Assembly: GCA_936450465.1 (NCBI GenBank)
Contig: OW388289.1
Coordinates: forward strand, 79,410,593 to 79,474,592
Direction: 5' to 3'
Length of the DNA: 64,000 bases
Origin: Gibbula magus
Lineage: Eukaryota > Mollusca > Gastropoda > Trochida > Trochidae
Made by a program: the position numbers and the translations under genes. Every line of letters begins with the position of its first letter. Within the stretch, counting starts at the first letter, position 1. This document shows, one piece after another, positions 11,656 to 22,873 of the stretch. The notes below the pieces were generated by a model. It was not told the origin of the DNA and ran no database searches. It worked only from the letters and a program-made list of their open reading frames with translations.

Positions 11656-13112
11656 GACAATTAACAAATCCGAATAAAGTAATATACAGTGTATTGATCT
11701 TAGTCAAATGATGGTAGAAACAGAAATACTGAAAACATTGAAAAATGTCAGAACTTTTGTCTTCTGATATTTTGCCATTGTATTGCCATTTAAAAAAACC
11801 ATGACACTATTTCGACAACATAAATATTATTCAAAAAGGATACATGTGATTACTCGATATTTCCAACCTTCACAAATGTTATAAACATATGTTTCCAAAA
11901 TTAGATAAGAAACCATCCTTTTGGCGCAATTTGATTAAAGTTCAATAACATGTTTATCGCACAAACAATAATAGCGTTGCATCAATTTGTCGACATATGA
12001 TTATTAAATTTCAAGCTTGCACACCTAAAATGGATTAGTTTGCTGAAAGAAAACAGCTGGAGGTGCTTGCAGAAGCAGACAGGCATACTCTCCACTGCGT
12101 AGTTGTAACCATCGTCGAGAGACTTGCTGGAGTATTTTCACACATGAGTGGAAGAGAGGGAGATGTTCTGAAGTGGCAGAGAGTAATTAGACAAGCTTAA
12201 TTAGTTTGCTGAGATGTAGTTCAAGCAAGGTCTAATGTTAAACTTATTATATGGGCTTAAGGGTATGCCAGGTAATGTCTAGTGACTTTTTCGTCAAATA
12301 ATATTTTACCGTGTTAAATATGTTAGTAAGTATTATCATTTGACAAACATGATCTAATAATGATTTTATCATTTGATTAGTAAATCGGCTATCCGCAGTT
12401 ATGAAGTGGACTTCACTGTAAGCCTTATCAAGCACATGTGCCACATTTTGAAAAAAGAAATCAATGGTTAAGAAGAGAACGAAATAAGAGTAAAAGATGT
12501 CTTTGTAAAACTTTACAACATCACTGCCTGATCATATGTTGTAAATTTATTTATTTGTATATGGCAAAAAGCTTTATTTAGATATTTAATTCAATGATGC
12601 TAATTTTAATTAATATTTGCCATTATACTTTAGAAAACCATAGACTGTGGACAGTTTATATTTATGTACATGTACATGTGTATATAAGTGACACTAGTAT
12701 ATGTGAAACAATTACATACAGACACTCATTATAATCTTTATTGAACATTTTCATAGTGACAGATACGTCTATGCGTCAGTTCTGTATTGAAAATATTTTA
12801 ATATGCAAATGTAAAGTTTTTATCGTTCGATTAACACTGGCAAAAGTTCATTCTAGGAGAATATTAAGGTAAAGGCACCGTGATATAAAACTGAAGTCAT
12901 ATTTGTATTACTTGATAGATACATGTACTTACAACATTAGTTATTAGTTCGGAAGACGAAAACATATTGCCAATGATTTCATGTAGATATATTAGATTGA
13001 GATTATATTATTACTGTTAAAGGACATGAAGTAATAAATTTATTAATGATATTAGATACTTCAATCTAAATCAGGTCTTTGAAGGGCATTTAGGAGTGGT
13101 ATACATACATGT

Positions 13113-13200
13113 AAGAACATGAACATTTTCTGGATAACAACTTCTTTAAATGCATTAATTACATTAGAGAAATGGTTATCCAGAAAGTCTTCCTGTTCTT
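13113..13200. repeat. 88-bp hairpin element at the end of unit 1
   Basis: The left arm AAGAACATGAACATTTTCTG continues as GATAAC. It pairs with the right arm GTTATCCAGAAAG...CTGTTCTT, leaving a loop of about 35 bp. The same hairpin is at 26046-26133 at the end of unit 2 and is absent from the end of unit 3. It is probably a short foldback repeat that was part of the ancestral second half shared by units 1 and 2. Confidence 0.6.
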
Positions 13201-14099
13201 AACTCTGTGATAAATCAATTGTTTGAATACTTAATCACATCATCACATGGATGCAAGGATCACATAAATTCAAAGTCAGGGTTTTTGGCATAGACAGGCT
13301 GTATCACTACAAGTTCCCTTTAGATTCGCCTGCTGTGGACCGGAAATTGAAACAATAAGATCAAACGATGTTTTCATGTCAAACGATGGATCTGCAATAA
13401 ATTAAGGTTGGTTTGACCCTCTCCGAGTGTGTAGCCGCCCATTGCTGCTCTGCTGTGGCAAGATGTATAGCCACTCATACATTGGGGCTGGTCGTAGTGA
13501 TGCTTATAGGGAAGCAGGTGATGAATGCATAGATAAATAAATAACCAAGTTTTCAATTATATTCGCCTGGTTTAAGTTATTTTATGGTCCTTTTAATTAG
13601 TCCTGAGCTCAACAATCTTGGTTTCAATTCTGGATTGCAAATATAATTATGTGGCAGTTGAAATAATTGTCACCAATATAAGCACTCCTTATAGTTAATG
13701 GTAAGAGCCAACGACTTCGATGTTTATGAATGATTATATGTTAGAGAAGTAACCACACACATGTAAGTCTTCGCATCACTGAATATTCTGAACATATTAT
13801 TATATAATTCTCTTTGTACCTTGCCTAATAATCAGAGAGTCCTTTTTATTTTCAGCTTCCCATCTCTATAATGACGTATAATGAACTATCCTATCTAATT
13901 AAATGTTAACAGCAATAACAGAGTTTTTCGCTATGCATGAACACTGCATCAGAACTGATCGTTGCGATCAGAAATAACGTTATTTTCCAAATATAGATTA
14001 AACGCATACCAACCTCTGGAAGAAGAAATTGATGCACGACAGGTCTAGTGTCCCTTATCGATTTTTTACTGTAGACTGTTGATGTTCATTACCTGGCAG

Positions 14100-14186
14100 G
14101 GTATTATTCATTGTGTCGGCTTGCAGACCTCAGACTAATTACAAAAGATAGTGCAGAGTGGTTAATGATAACAGATGGAATTACAT
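14100..14186 (+). CDS. Exon-like stretch a1 (unit 2)
   Basis: Counterpart of 1800-1886 with the same acceptor and donor positions. It reads LRLITKDSAEWLMITDGIT. The changes relative to unit 1 (L to I, S to A) are shared with unit 3, as expected in the half where unit 2 follows unit 3. It keeps the W..ITDG turn on which the tentative SLOG/TRPM reading rests. Confidence 0.35.
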
Positions 14187-14303
14187 GTAACTTCGAATGA
14201 GATCATTGCGATAGTCTTGGGACAGGATGGCATACACTCACCATACTGATGTTTTAGCATTGAGAAATATATTCATTCGGGACGTGTTAACCACTTTTGA
14301 CAG

Positions 14304-14572
14304 GCAATTATTCACTGGCACTGGCCTCGCACTACTTGGTTGACACCACAACAGACAGACAAGAATTGTTAATGATAAAACTTACTATAACTTCCTATAG
14401 CGTCATTAGTGTAGTCTGGAGGTTGAATGCATATCATACACGTGATATTAATTGTCTAAGGATTGATATACATGTAAGAACTACAACAGATGAGAAATAT
14501 CCGCAAATTGATTTATATTGGTTCGATTATGGTCGAAACAGTAGATTAAATGTACAGTATATACAACATTAA
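14304..14572 (+). CDS. Exon-like stretch a2 (unit 2)
   Basis: Counterpart of 2004-2272. Open from the acceptor TTTTGACAG to TAA at 14570, with the conserved donor CAT|GTAAGA at 14473/14474. It reads TTTDRQELLMIKLTIT, then ISVVWRLNAYHTRDI, then IDLYWFDYGRNSRL. The replacements relative to unit 1 are mostly conservative. The donor-bounded part is likely the real exon. Confidence 0.35.
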
Positions 14573-14853
14573 ACACATCTGACTGATCTGAACTATAAAC
14601 AATTCTGTAATGGAAAACCATCGGTAATGTCTTCAAATTATCATGTTTGATAACTACATTTCCATGTGTATGTAAGAAAATGTATTCCATTGTAAGTCCA
14701 ATACACTACATTTCTACACCATTAACGATAATGCGACAGGAACTGTGACGAGTCAAGGTGCTATGCTATGTATTCCAGACACTGTGTATCTGAATATGTA
14801 AGAACTGTAGGGATTATCTTTCTAATATTGCATCTTGTCTCCTTCTGATACAG

Positions 14854-15009
14854 TTTTCTACTCAATCAAGACATCCAACTAGAAGTTATTGATTATTACA
14901 CTTGGTGTTCAAGTGATCATATAGAATAACCATCAAATATTAAAGGTTTATCAGTAGATCTTGTACAAGGTTTTAATGTTATTCCATGGGATAGAGTTTC
15001 TTTCACGCA
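14854..15009 (+). pseudogene. Exon-like stretch a3 with intact splice sites but an internal stop (unit 2)
   Basis: This copy preserves both splice signals: acceptor CCTTCTGATACAG before 14854 and a consensus donor GCA|GTGAGT at 15009/15010. The frame begins with one phase base then FLLNQDIQLEVIDYYTW. It runs into TAA at 14927-14929 in place of the residues after DHI, then continues SNIKGLSVDLVQGFNVIPWD. The stop makes it a pseudogene, but the borders define the ancestral a3 exon as 156 bp starting in the same phase as b3. Confidence 0.45.
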
Positions 15010-15425
15010 GTGAGTTTTTTTTATTAACTGAAGATTACGATGATGTGAAAAGCACCGTTAAAACTTGCTTATTTAAACCTCTAATATTTCTCTTATCTTT
15101 CAACATTTTAGAGAAAACTTTAGGTAATAGTATTAAGTAACAATTTCAACACATAAAGCAAAGCGACCACCGAAGTTGATTTCTGAAATGTTCATAACCT
15201 TTCTCTCTATTATAATGTCTTAATTATAATCGTTTTCATTTATCAATAGAGTCTAACGTTACAGTACCCACTATCTTTATAACTGAAATCTTTTAAAGCT
15301 ATATATGCTTCGTTGTCATTCGTCTTCTTGGTCTGTGGCCTTTGTTTGCGAATATACATACTGAGTTTTTATTTGAGAAACAAAAATAGCTCACATAAAA
15401 TAAAATAAAACATATTAATTTGTAG

Positions 15426-15635
15426 ATATTACCGAAACTTGTCACCTCTGAAATCGTGAAACTGCAAAACAGGTCTGTTAATAACACATTGTCCTTGAAA
15501 AGGAACACGTGTTCTTCAACACAATAACATGTGACATTTTCATTACACAAAACAAAACTCTCTTCAGTGTCAAATAACACAATGGAAACAATGCAGGGAG
15601 TTATTCCTTCCAAGTCACTCAGAAAGATACACTAG
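15426..15635 (+). pseudogene. Exon-like stretch a4 with premature stop (unit 2)
   Basis: Counterpart of 3067-3276 following the same TTTGTAG acceptor. It reads LVTSEIVKLQNRSVNN but has TAA at 15525-15527 where units 1 and 3 have TAC (tyrosine of QYHV). Beyond the stop the sequence remains similar. This is a point-mutation break. Confidence 0.4.
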
Positions 15636-18600
15636 GGATTCCAGGTTGAATGAGTTTTCAATGACTCCTGATAAACAACTATTCCCTATCTCAACACTTA
15701 ATGTTATTTCAATTGTTAGATATTTCCTCTTGGCCACTTGATCTTCAGTTTCAGATTTTCAGAGACCACATGAGACAGAACCCGGTCACTTTGACCCAGA
15801 CTGAATCGTGTTAACTTTTTGAGTATACTGTAAAATAAATAATACATGTTTTATGTAAATACAACCGTGATTAAGTATATAAGCTATATGTAAACTTACC
15901 AAACGAAAATATGAATCAAATTGAATGAAATGAGACAAAACCCTCCAATAAGATTCTCACTTTTCAGGTTTTACTTTTGCATCCTTTTGCATCAGGTTTC
16001 ATTATTTCCAAACTACCTTCATCCCCAAACACCCTTTCATAAGTGTATACTAAATGTATTTCATATGTATCTATCATTGGTTTTCCTCTGTATCCGGTTC
16101 TAGCCTAATTAACTTGCAAAAACTTTATAAACCACTACCTTGTTTTACATGTTAGGTCATTATGCATTTTACCAATCTATTATCTATATACATGTACATG
16201 TATTATCTGTTATTGTTTTTTCACCACCTAAGTGTTCTCTAGGGTTTCCATATTTCCAAAAAGTTCATTAGTATGACATTGATCATTACCATCTCTGTAT
16301 AATAATAATTCGATGGATGTATTTGTAGCTTCTGAACTAAACTTTTTTAACCATTGATGGACTGTCTTGGCTACATCTTCAAGTTTACAAATGTATGCAC
16401 GCTTAATCTTGCTTAATTAATGTTCAGTTAACGATTACAGTGATAATTTGTAATCATGTCAGTTCAGTTACCAATTTTCTAAGACTTTTTTTTTAAATTA
16501 AAAAATATCATTTTATTAACTAGTCAAATTTGTAAAATGAAAAATGCATATATTTTGGGTTAGTAGTTTCAAATAGGAAAAACTTTACAAAATATGTCAT
16601 AATATTTTAACAGTACCTGAACTCAAAAACATAATCAGAGGTCTATTATTTGCTATATTTAATCACCTGCTGAATGAAAATAGTGTGTTCGCTTTACAAA
16701 TCTTCCTAAATATGGGTTTGCTAAGGCTATGATAAAACTTAATGAAATAAAAATGTGTTTCATTAAAACATCATAGTTATTTTCATTAGTGGCCTTTGTC
16801 AGTAACAGTTTGGACAAGGGCAGTAACAGAATGGAAAATCGAGTTTTCAAAAACATACGTTCAAATATGAAAACACTTTAGAAAATATTAAGGAGATATA
16901 TTATAAGCATCGGAACATTATAAAGAATTCAGCCTTAGTTTGAATGAAAAACAGTTAGATGTCAGAACTGTTACCATTCGAATCTGTCTAATATGTTATC
17001 ATTTTGAACGGCAACAGAACTGAAGGTAACAGTTTTAATTATTTCCCATTTATCACTTGTGAAACAATGATTGTTCCTGTTTTAACCATAACAAATGACT
17101 TATAAGACTGATGCCTTAATTTGCTTTAATGTTAAATTACTACTGGTTTGATGAGAAGTTGTTATATATGTTTTCTTCATGTAACATATTTGACAATAAA
17201 CTTAAGTTGGTTTTCTCAATTAAACTTCTAACAGTGCAGTCACACTGCCATCAAATGGCAAGGCTGATACGTGGGGGCCAATGACAGGAAGTTGCATCAT
17301 TGGCATCAAGTAAAATTGGAATTTCTATAAATATTGGTGACTATGTTCCAGTTGGTTAGCATATAACTTTGGATGAGATCATTAAACAATTACTCATGAA
17401 TATATATACATGTACACACGTCGGAAGAACGAATATTTATAAAACAATAAATGTGAATAAACGTATTTCCAACCTTCACAAATATAATAACCATACGCTT
17501 TACAAATAGTTATGAAACATGTCTTCTGGCTGAACTATTATTGAAATTCAATAACGTGTTTATCACACATACATTATTACATCCTTAGTTTACCTTCCTG
17601 AAGTGGACTGCTGTGCTGAAACCAAACAGCTATAGGTGATTTCACAAGCAGCCTGAATCTGTAGCTATTGCCAATGTCTGGACAAGTTGTGCAATAAGTT
17701 TACGTGTTGTTCAAGTGAATGAAGGAGAGGGAGATGTTTTGAAGCGACAAAAGTAATTAAGCAATCTTGGTTAGTGGGCGAAGTTCGACTTTGGGCGATG
17801 GCTGATGTTGATTTCATTATATAAACCTTCCTGAAAGCTACGTGATGCCAATTCGTTCAATAACATTTCAACATACTATAGAATATATGATTTATGGTCA
17901 CTGTTGATAAAGTTTAATAAAATAATTTTCCTTCAACTTGAAACTTAAATACTTTAGTCAATATTATAAAATATTTATCAACTTCACTTTTTTTATTGAG
18001 GGTTAATGTAGTGTAAAATATTAACTGTTAACGTTTGATAAACATATGTCTTCATTCGTTCAGGGTAAACAACAATTCTATGGAACATCATTACTTTCTG
18101 TCAAAGATATAAAGCATTCCTTACAAGTTCCATTTAAACTCTTTTGGCCGGAAATTTAAACTATAAGATTCAAAGAGTTATTCTGTCAACTATTCAACTT
18201 AAAGAAATAGAGTAAATTATCAAATTGAACATGAAAGGAATTCTGTGTGTTCTGTTATATTTATACAAATGACGTTTAGCGAATACTCAAGTTATTTTAT
18301 GGCAATTGATATTAGCATTTCCATTTCAGGAGACTTTGAACCAGTTTGGCAATTCAGCTGTCCATAAAGACGTATCCAACATTGAGTTGCTGGTACCACT
18401 GATGTCCCCGGATATAACCATAGTTTGGTTAAAATATCATCGATAAGTACAAATAATGCAAATAAATATGGTTAGGTACAAAAGGTTCGAAAATGGTTCC
18501 CGTGCCAAGGTCACTTTACCTATCTTGACCTTATATATATGAAAGGTCTTTTCACAATGGACGCACATGTCGAGCATCAAAGTCCTATCACTAACCCCCT

Positions 18601-19041
18601 GAATCTTCGATTCGATGGCATAAACAAAATGCGTTAATCATTGAATAATTAATTCCAAAACTCTTAGAATCTTAAATCATGAGTATATAAAATGAACATT
18701 ACCGAGAGTACCTTACATAATAATATCATCTATATTGATACTTTCAAGGCAAGAGTCACATCACATTCATATTATTAAGGAGGAACATATGAATACTATA
18801 TTTTAATGGTACTGTTAATATCACTAATATCACATTAGCATCTGCCATGGTAATAATAATTCACTATACTTCTGCTAGAGAGTAGTTTACATGTAAGTCA
18901 GGATTTATTTATACACAACACCCAAGACAAAAGTAGTCCAAACTAAATGTTATCAATATGGGTTAAGGGTACACTTATCCTGGATAAGGCTTCACTTTGG
19001 ATGTGGTATAGGTCACGTGTCATAGTTACGTGCCCCCTTAA

Positions 19042-19260
19042 CCACTGTCAATTGAAGCATGACCAATATCAAGATAAATTTGAACACTATGATAATGCTA
19101 CTTCACATATCAGTGATTTATTCCACTGCCAAACACTTTGTAGCATTGATGGTTTTCTTACAATGAAAGGTTACGGATTGTAGATATGGGTTGTTTCTGT
19201 TTCGAAAATAGTACCTGTAATACCTGTAAGTCCAAAAGATATGTTAAGAACAGAAGTTGT
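19042..19260. other. Inferred crossover interval in unit 2
   Basis: Left of this interval unit 2 shares diagnostic differences with unit 3 (for example ACCCAAGACAAAAGTAGTCC, and the presence of the 190-bp block deleted in unit 1). Right of it unit 2 shares them with unit 1 (AAGCTTTAAAAATAAATG against the altered unit 3 version, AGACGGGGTTTTGGATATC, absence of the 16-bp insert near 34432). The switch therefore falls here or within a few hundred bases. Confidence 0.65.
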
Positions 19261-20128
19261 TTAATATTGATATGAAAGTGTGTAAGCTTTAAAAATAAAT
19301 GTTAAATATTAATTCTGCGAATGTCAATAGTATGTACTTCGTATTTCAGCTGATTTCAAATAGAAGTGAGAAATGCCTCCATGTTCTTCACGGTGACAAT
19401 ATAACTAACGTTTTATTATAATTATGACGTGACTATGATGTTATCATATAGACGTTCAAAACATTCACATCAAGACTGAATTGGCACTGAAAATGCTCAA
19501 GAACATTAGCGTAATCAGAAACGACCAACATACAAACTTGAGAAAACAGACACGTCTTATAATCGTAGCATCTGTTACGAGTTCAGTTTGCCACCATATT
19601 AATTGTAGGTGTTTATAGTAGTAATAATAGACGGGGTTTTGGATATCAGTGCTTGCTATGATCATGAGGTTGTCCCCTTTGATAAAGCAGTACATTATAC
19701 ACGCTGGAGTTTCTGTACGTACTATTGTCAATGTACCATTACATTATTTACAATAGAATATTCCAGATTTAAGCTGCCATTTGGAAAATGAAATGACATT
19801 TCTGAAGTTGTTCTATGTGCTGTTAACCCCGATGCCTCATATATTCATTATGACCAGTGTCTGTTCCAATGAAATTGCTTCTAATTGTAGTTTCAGTTCT
19901 CAGTCAAATTGTTTTATTCTGTGAGATTGCATAAGCTCTTTTATAACACTTTGGCAGTCTGGCAATGTACATTTACCAATGTGCATTTATTAGGAAATAT
20001 GAGCAAGTTTAGTTGAGTATTTTTATCTTGATACTTTCCTGCCTGTCAGACTTGACAACATATACTGCTGTTTCTATTCTAATAGAAATACAATGTCTGT
20101 AAGTTATTCGTGTTTCTACCTCTGACAG

Positions 20129-20303
20129 CTTGTTTGGAACGGATCCAGATAATGTTGGCTGGGGAGGTGGTATTTTGGCGAGATCAGCGTTACCTGTGTT
20201 TATACCCGTGAATGTAAAAGATATTACAACAGACGATTATTATCCTTTGTTAAAATCAAACATAAGGTTTTCTATTCGTTGGGAATACACAACATTTGAT
20301 TAG
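20129..20303 (+). CDS. Exon-like stretch b1 (unit 2)
   Basis: Counterpart of 7047-7221 with the same acceptor. It reads DSLFGTDPDNVGWGGGILAR (two replacements relative to unit 1), then the same PVFIPVNVKDITTDD and the same TAG. It lies just after the inferred crossover, in the part of unit 2 that tracks unit 1. Confidence 0.35.
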
Positions 20304-20790
20304 TTTAAATTAACAGAGCCTGGAATATGTACTTCTGTGTCTGAATTTGAATTATGTATACACAGCTATTTGTTTCCTTTACATTATGTTTTTCTCGTAA
20401 TAGAGAAGTAATATAAGTAATCATAATCAGTTACAATAATAAGTTTGCTTACAGACATCCCCACAGGCTGAAAAGCATCAAGGAGAACAATGTGAACAAT
20501 AATGATATATCTATTTGCCAACTGCATGTCCATTCACAGCTACAACTCTGTTCAATTTAATTGCCCCTCCATATGTTTATTGAGGATTCTGTCCTCCGAA
20601 CAAGATCGGTCTATTAGTTCACTGAAGACCTAAGGACAAAATCAACAAAGAAACGCACTACTGAGGGGTGTGGTTCAATTATAGATCAAAGGAACTGATA
20701 TAAAAACCAAAAAAATAATGGGGTTTCTTCGTCCTTTTGTGGAAGAATCCTGTTGCTTAAAACACCGCCAGTGTTGAACTACTGAGATGA

Positions 20791-20898
20791 GACAGCTTGG
20801 TAACTGATCAAAGAAATCAGCATGATCTTATCAAAGGAATCGAGCCTGCGTTTATTCTCACTCACATGCCAGGGAATACAACTTTCCGTAGTTACTGA
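20791..20898 (+). CDS. Exon-like stretch b2 (unit 2)
   Basis: Counterpart of 7710-7817, open to TGA at 20896, with KGIEPAFILTHMPGNTTFRS near its end. No domain recognised; the support is conservation among the three units. Confidence 0.25.
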   Translation, partial: DSLVTDQRNQHDLIKGIEPAFILTHMPGNTTFRSY

Positions 20899-21287
20899 AA
20901 TGTGTAAAATATCAATGACTTGTGACTTGATTAAATACTTACAACTGAATGGAATATGATAGGTCATGGTACATGTACTAACACATTTGAATGAAGCAGG
21001 TTCGTAAACAAATAAATGAAAATCAATGTAATCAACAAACGTAAAGTAAAGTTATGTGGTCTCGATAATCTTGCACAAAGCAAAACATCACAATTACTAA
21101 ATCATGTGAGATAAGCTGACTCTTTGCCGACGTGAAGGAGTTTCCAGACACACCTGTAATTATATGTAATGCTAGATAAACGTTCACATTTCGAAACATG
21201 AACATGCAGATGCATAATGCTAATCGGATACAAACATGTATTTCCATGATTAGTATAAAAGTTCATATTTTAAGCGTTATATCCTAA

Positions 21288-22051
21288 ATAATTACAAAAT
21301 GATTTTGTTACACTAATTTCCGCGTTTCTGATTGGACGAGAGCTCTCAAAAACCTGCTGCCATTTCTCGATGAATGCAGATAAAATGTGCAACCATACCT
21401 CGTGCATTCGTACCTTGTGACGTCACAATCCATTCGAACAAACGGTCGGGTCAGCCGGTTCTTACAACTGAGCGTAACGTTTTGATGCAAACTATGAAAT
21501 ACATATGTCATTTCGCCTTCACACCTACACCGATAACTGGAATATACATTTCTTTTCCGAATGAGATAATTAACTTCACCGGGAACACTTAATTTTGATA
21601 GATACAAGTCCTTAAGCTTGTTCACTGACAGCGCTTCACTAACAGTAGCCATGTTTGAACGTCGCGTGATATGCTAATGAGGGTTAATCTAAAAATCCGG
21701 AATGTAGAGTAAACGAACTCTGATTGTATCTATGTGAATGTTGGGGAAAACGAAATTAAATCTTCTGCCGTTTTAGATGAAGGATTCCTCAATTTTGATT
21801 CAGCCATGTATCATTGCGTGTAACAAGCTGCTGTTTCTCGTGATAAATTACAAATATATTAGATTTGTGTAAATATTTAAAGAAAAACCTGTTGATTTTG
21901 TAAATATAAGGATTGTTTTACATGTTTTGTGCCTCTTTCGAAGTATAACAGCAACAAATTGTGTATAACATCGCTCCGCTACGGTACACGATGTTATACA
22001 ATTTGTTGCTGTTATACTTCGATAGAGGCACAAAACATGTAAAACAATCCT
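21288..22051 (+). mobile_element. Helentron/HINE-like non-autonomous element, 764 bp, unit 2 only
   Basis: Units 1 and 3 have the uninterrupted site CCTAATTAAACACTCAA. Unit 2 carries 764 bp here. The 5' end TAATTACAAAATGATTTT recurs inverted (GATTTTGTAAATA, 21894-21906) just before a 3' terminal palindrome of about 64-bp arms. A 5' terminal repeat whose inverted partner sits internal to a terminal hairpin is the layout described for Helentrons (Helitron2) and their HINE derivatives. TAA flanks both ends, so a 3-bp duplication cannot be excluded. It contains one open frame (21308-21652, minus) and a TGACGTCA site at 21418. Confidence 0.55.
21308..21652 (-). CDS. Hypothetical 114-aa ORF inside the unit 2 element
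   Basis: This minus-strand frame starts at an ATG in good context (AAACATGG) and begins MATVSEALSVNKLKDLYL. The next part has the feel of a short SAP-like helix pair, and the C-terminal part is cysteine- and arginine-rich (SCKNRLTRPFV, YECTRYGC). I do not recognise the protein. It fills most of the left half of the transposon and is richer in GC and CpG than the surrounding DNA. It could be a captured gene fragment, as Helitron-type elements often carry, or a small element-encoded protein. Chance is possible at this length. Confidence 0.35.
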   Translation of the reverse strand: MATVSEALSVNKLKDLYLSKLSVPGEVNYLIRKRNVYSSYRCRCEGEMTYVFHSLHQNVTLSCKNRLTRPFVRMDCDVTRYECTRYGCTFYLHSSRNGSRFLRALVQSETRKLV

Positions 22052-22052
22052 T
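21908..22052. repeat. Terminal palindrome of the unit 2 element
   Basis: The left arm 21908-21973 (AAGGATTGTTTTACATGTTT...) pairs with the right arm 21989-22052 (...ACATGTAAAACAATCCTT), leaving a loop of about 15 bp that contains CTCCGCTACGG. The arms are nearly perfect, with one mismatch (CTTTCGAAG against CTTCGATAG) easily seen. Confidence 0.85.
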
Positions 22053-22719
22053 AATTAAACACTCAATCGAAGTACATTTTGAATATGTATGACAAACATG
22101 TAGGTATTCTGATTTTATCTATGAGCTCAATGCAATAATTACGTGACCTAACTACATGTACTCAGATGTTAAGGTTTCTTAGATCCTGTTTCCAATACAG
22201 TTGTACAAATCTCTTGACTGGATCTTCTTTTAATACGATGGGCTTATTTCGACCAGTGTATCTCCGTATTTTCAAATACTGGAAGAGATTATAATTATCT
22301 CACCATGAACATGGTTATATTGATAACACATACATTGTATTCATACAACATCTATCATAGAGAAATTGTCTTCAACCCCTAATACAGAGAGTTGTTCATA
22401 TTATAATTCAGATTTGGTCATATTTCTATGGGTTTTTTTTCGGAGAACAATATAGTAGGATAAGGCAAAACTACGTACCTTTCTACTGATCAATATTCAA
22501 CAAATTGCGAACTTTTAGTTAATGCACAAGACATAATTACTAATGTTCACATACAAATGTATGCTATGTCATATATACCAATTAGTGAAAACGTTTCCTT
22601 GATCATTTAGGCACCAAAAAAAAGAATATCTTTCTGACAGTGCCGCTTTTCACATTAAGAAGTTGAAATAAAATGTTTCTTAAAGACATTATAACTATCT
22701 TGCGCTCTATCATATTGAA

Positions 22720-22873
22720 ACAAGGCGCCAACGCGCGGAGATTAATTCATTATTACGAGTACTAGTGTTGGATAATTTGAGATCTACATTAAAGATTGAA
22801 GATTTAACAGCAAATCTGTTACAGGATTTGAATTTCGTTGCAGTGGATAGGGTTTCTATCACGAGATCAAGTC
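22720..22873 (+). pseudogene. Exon-like stretch b3, acceptor lost (unit 2)
   Basis: Counterpart of 36313-36491. The acceptor AAAGACAG of unit 3 reads AAAGACAT here. The segment around the YYT motif has the same one-base length difference as unit 1. The C-terminal part (LKIEDLTANLLQDLNFVAVD, then RVSIT) and the donor GTC|GTGAGT at 22873/22874 are kept. Confidence 0.4.

Larger units (their letters stand above)
1079..13386 (+). repeat. Tandem array unit 1 (12.3 kb)
   Basis: First of three head-to-tail units. It starts at TGGATCTGCAATAAATTAAG, which recurs at 13387 and 26320. Unit 1 differs from units 2 and 3 in its first half: it lacks about 420 bp present at 16675-17090, about 120 bp at 17945-18050 and about 190 bp at 19042-19240. 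In its second half it is nearly identical to unit 2. It carries a private transposon at 9699-10395. It holds exon-like stretches of two diverged paralogous gene segments, half a (about 1.8-5.0 kb) and half b (about 7.0-12.2 kb). Between those stretches (3277-7046, 9013-9698, 10396-11430, 11656-13386) I recognise no gene. Confidence 0.9.

Noticed and set aside
18947..19183. 78-codon frame in unit 2 (and 33356-33583 in unit 3)
   Set aside because: Its start lies in the TTAA-bounded hairpin, it is absent from unit 1, and the sequence has no domain or splice support.
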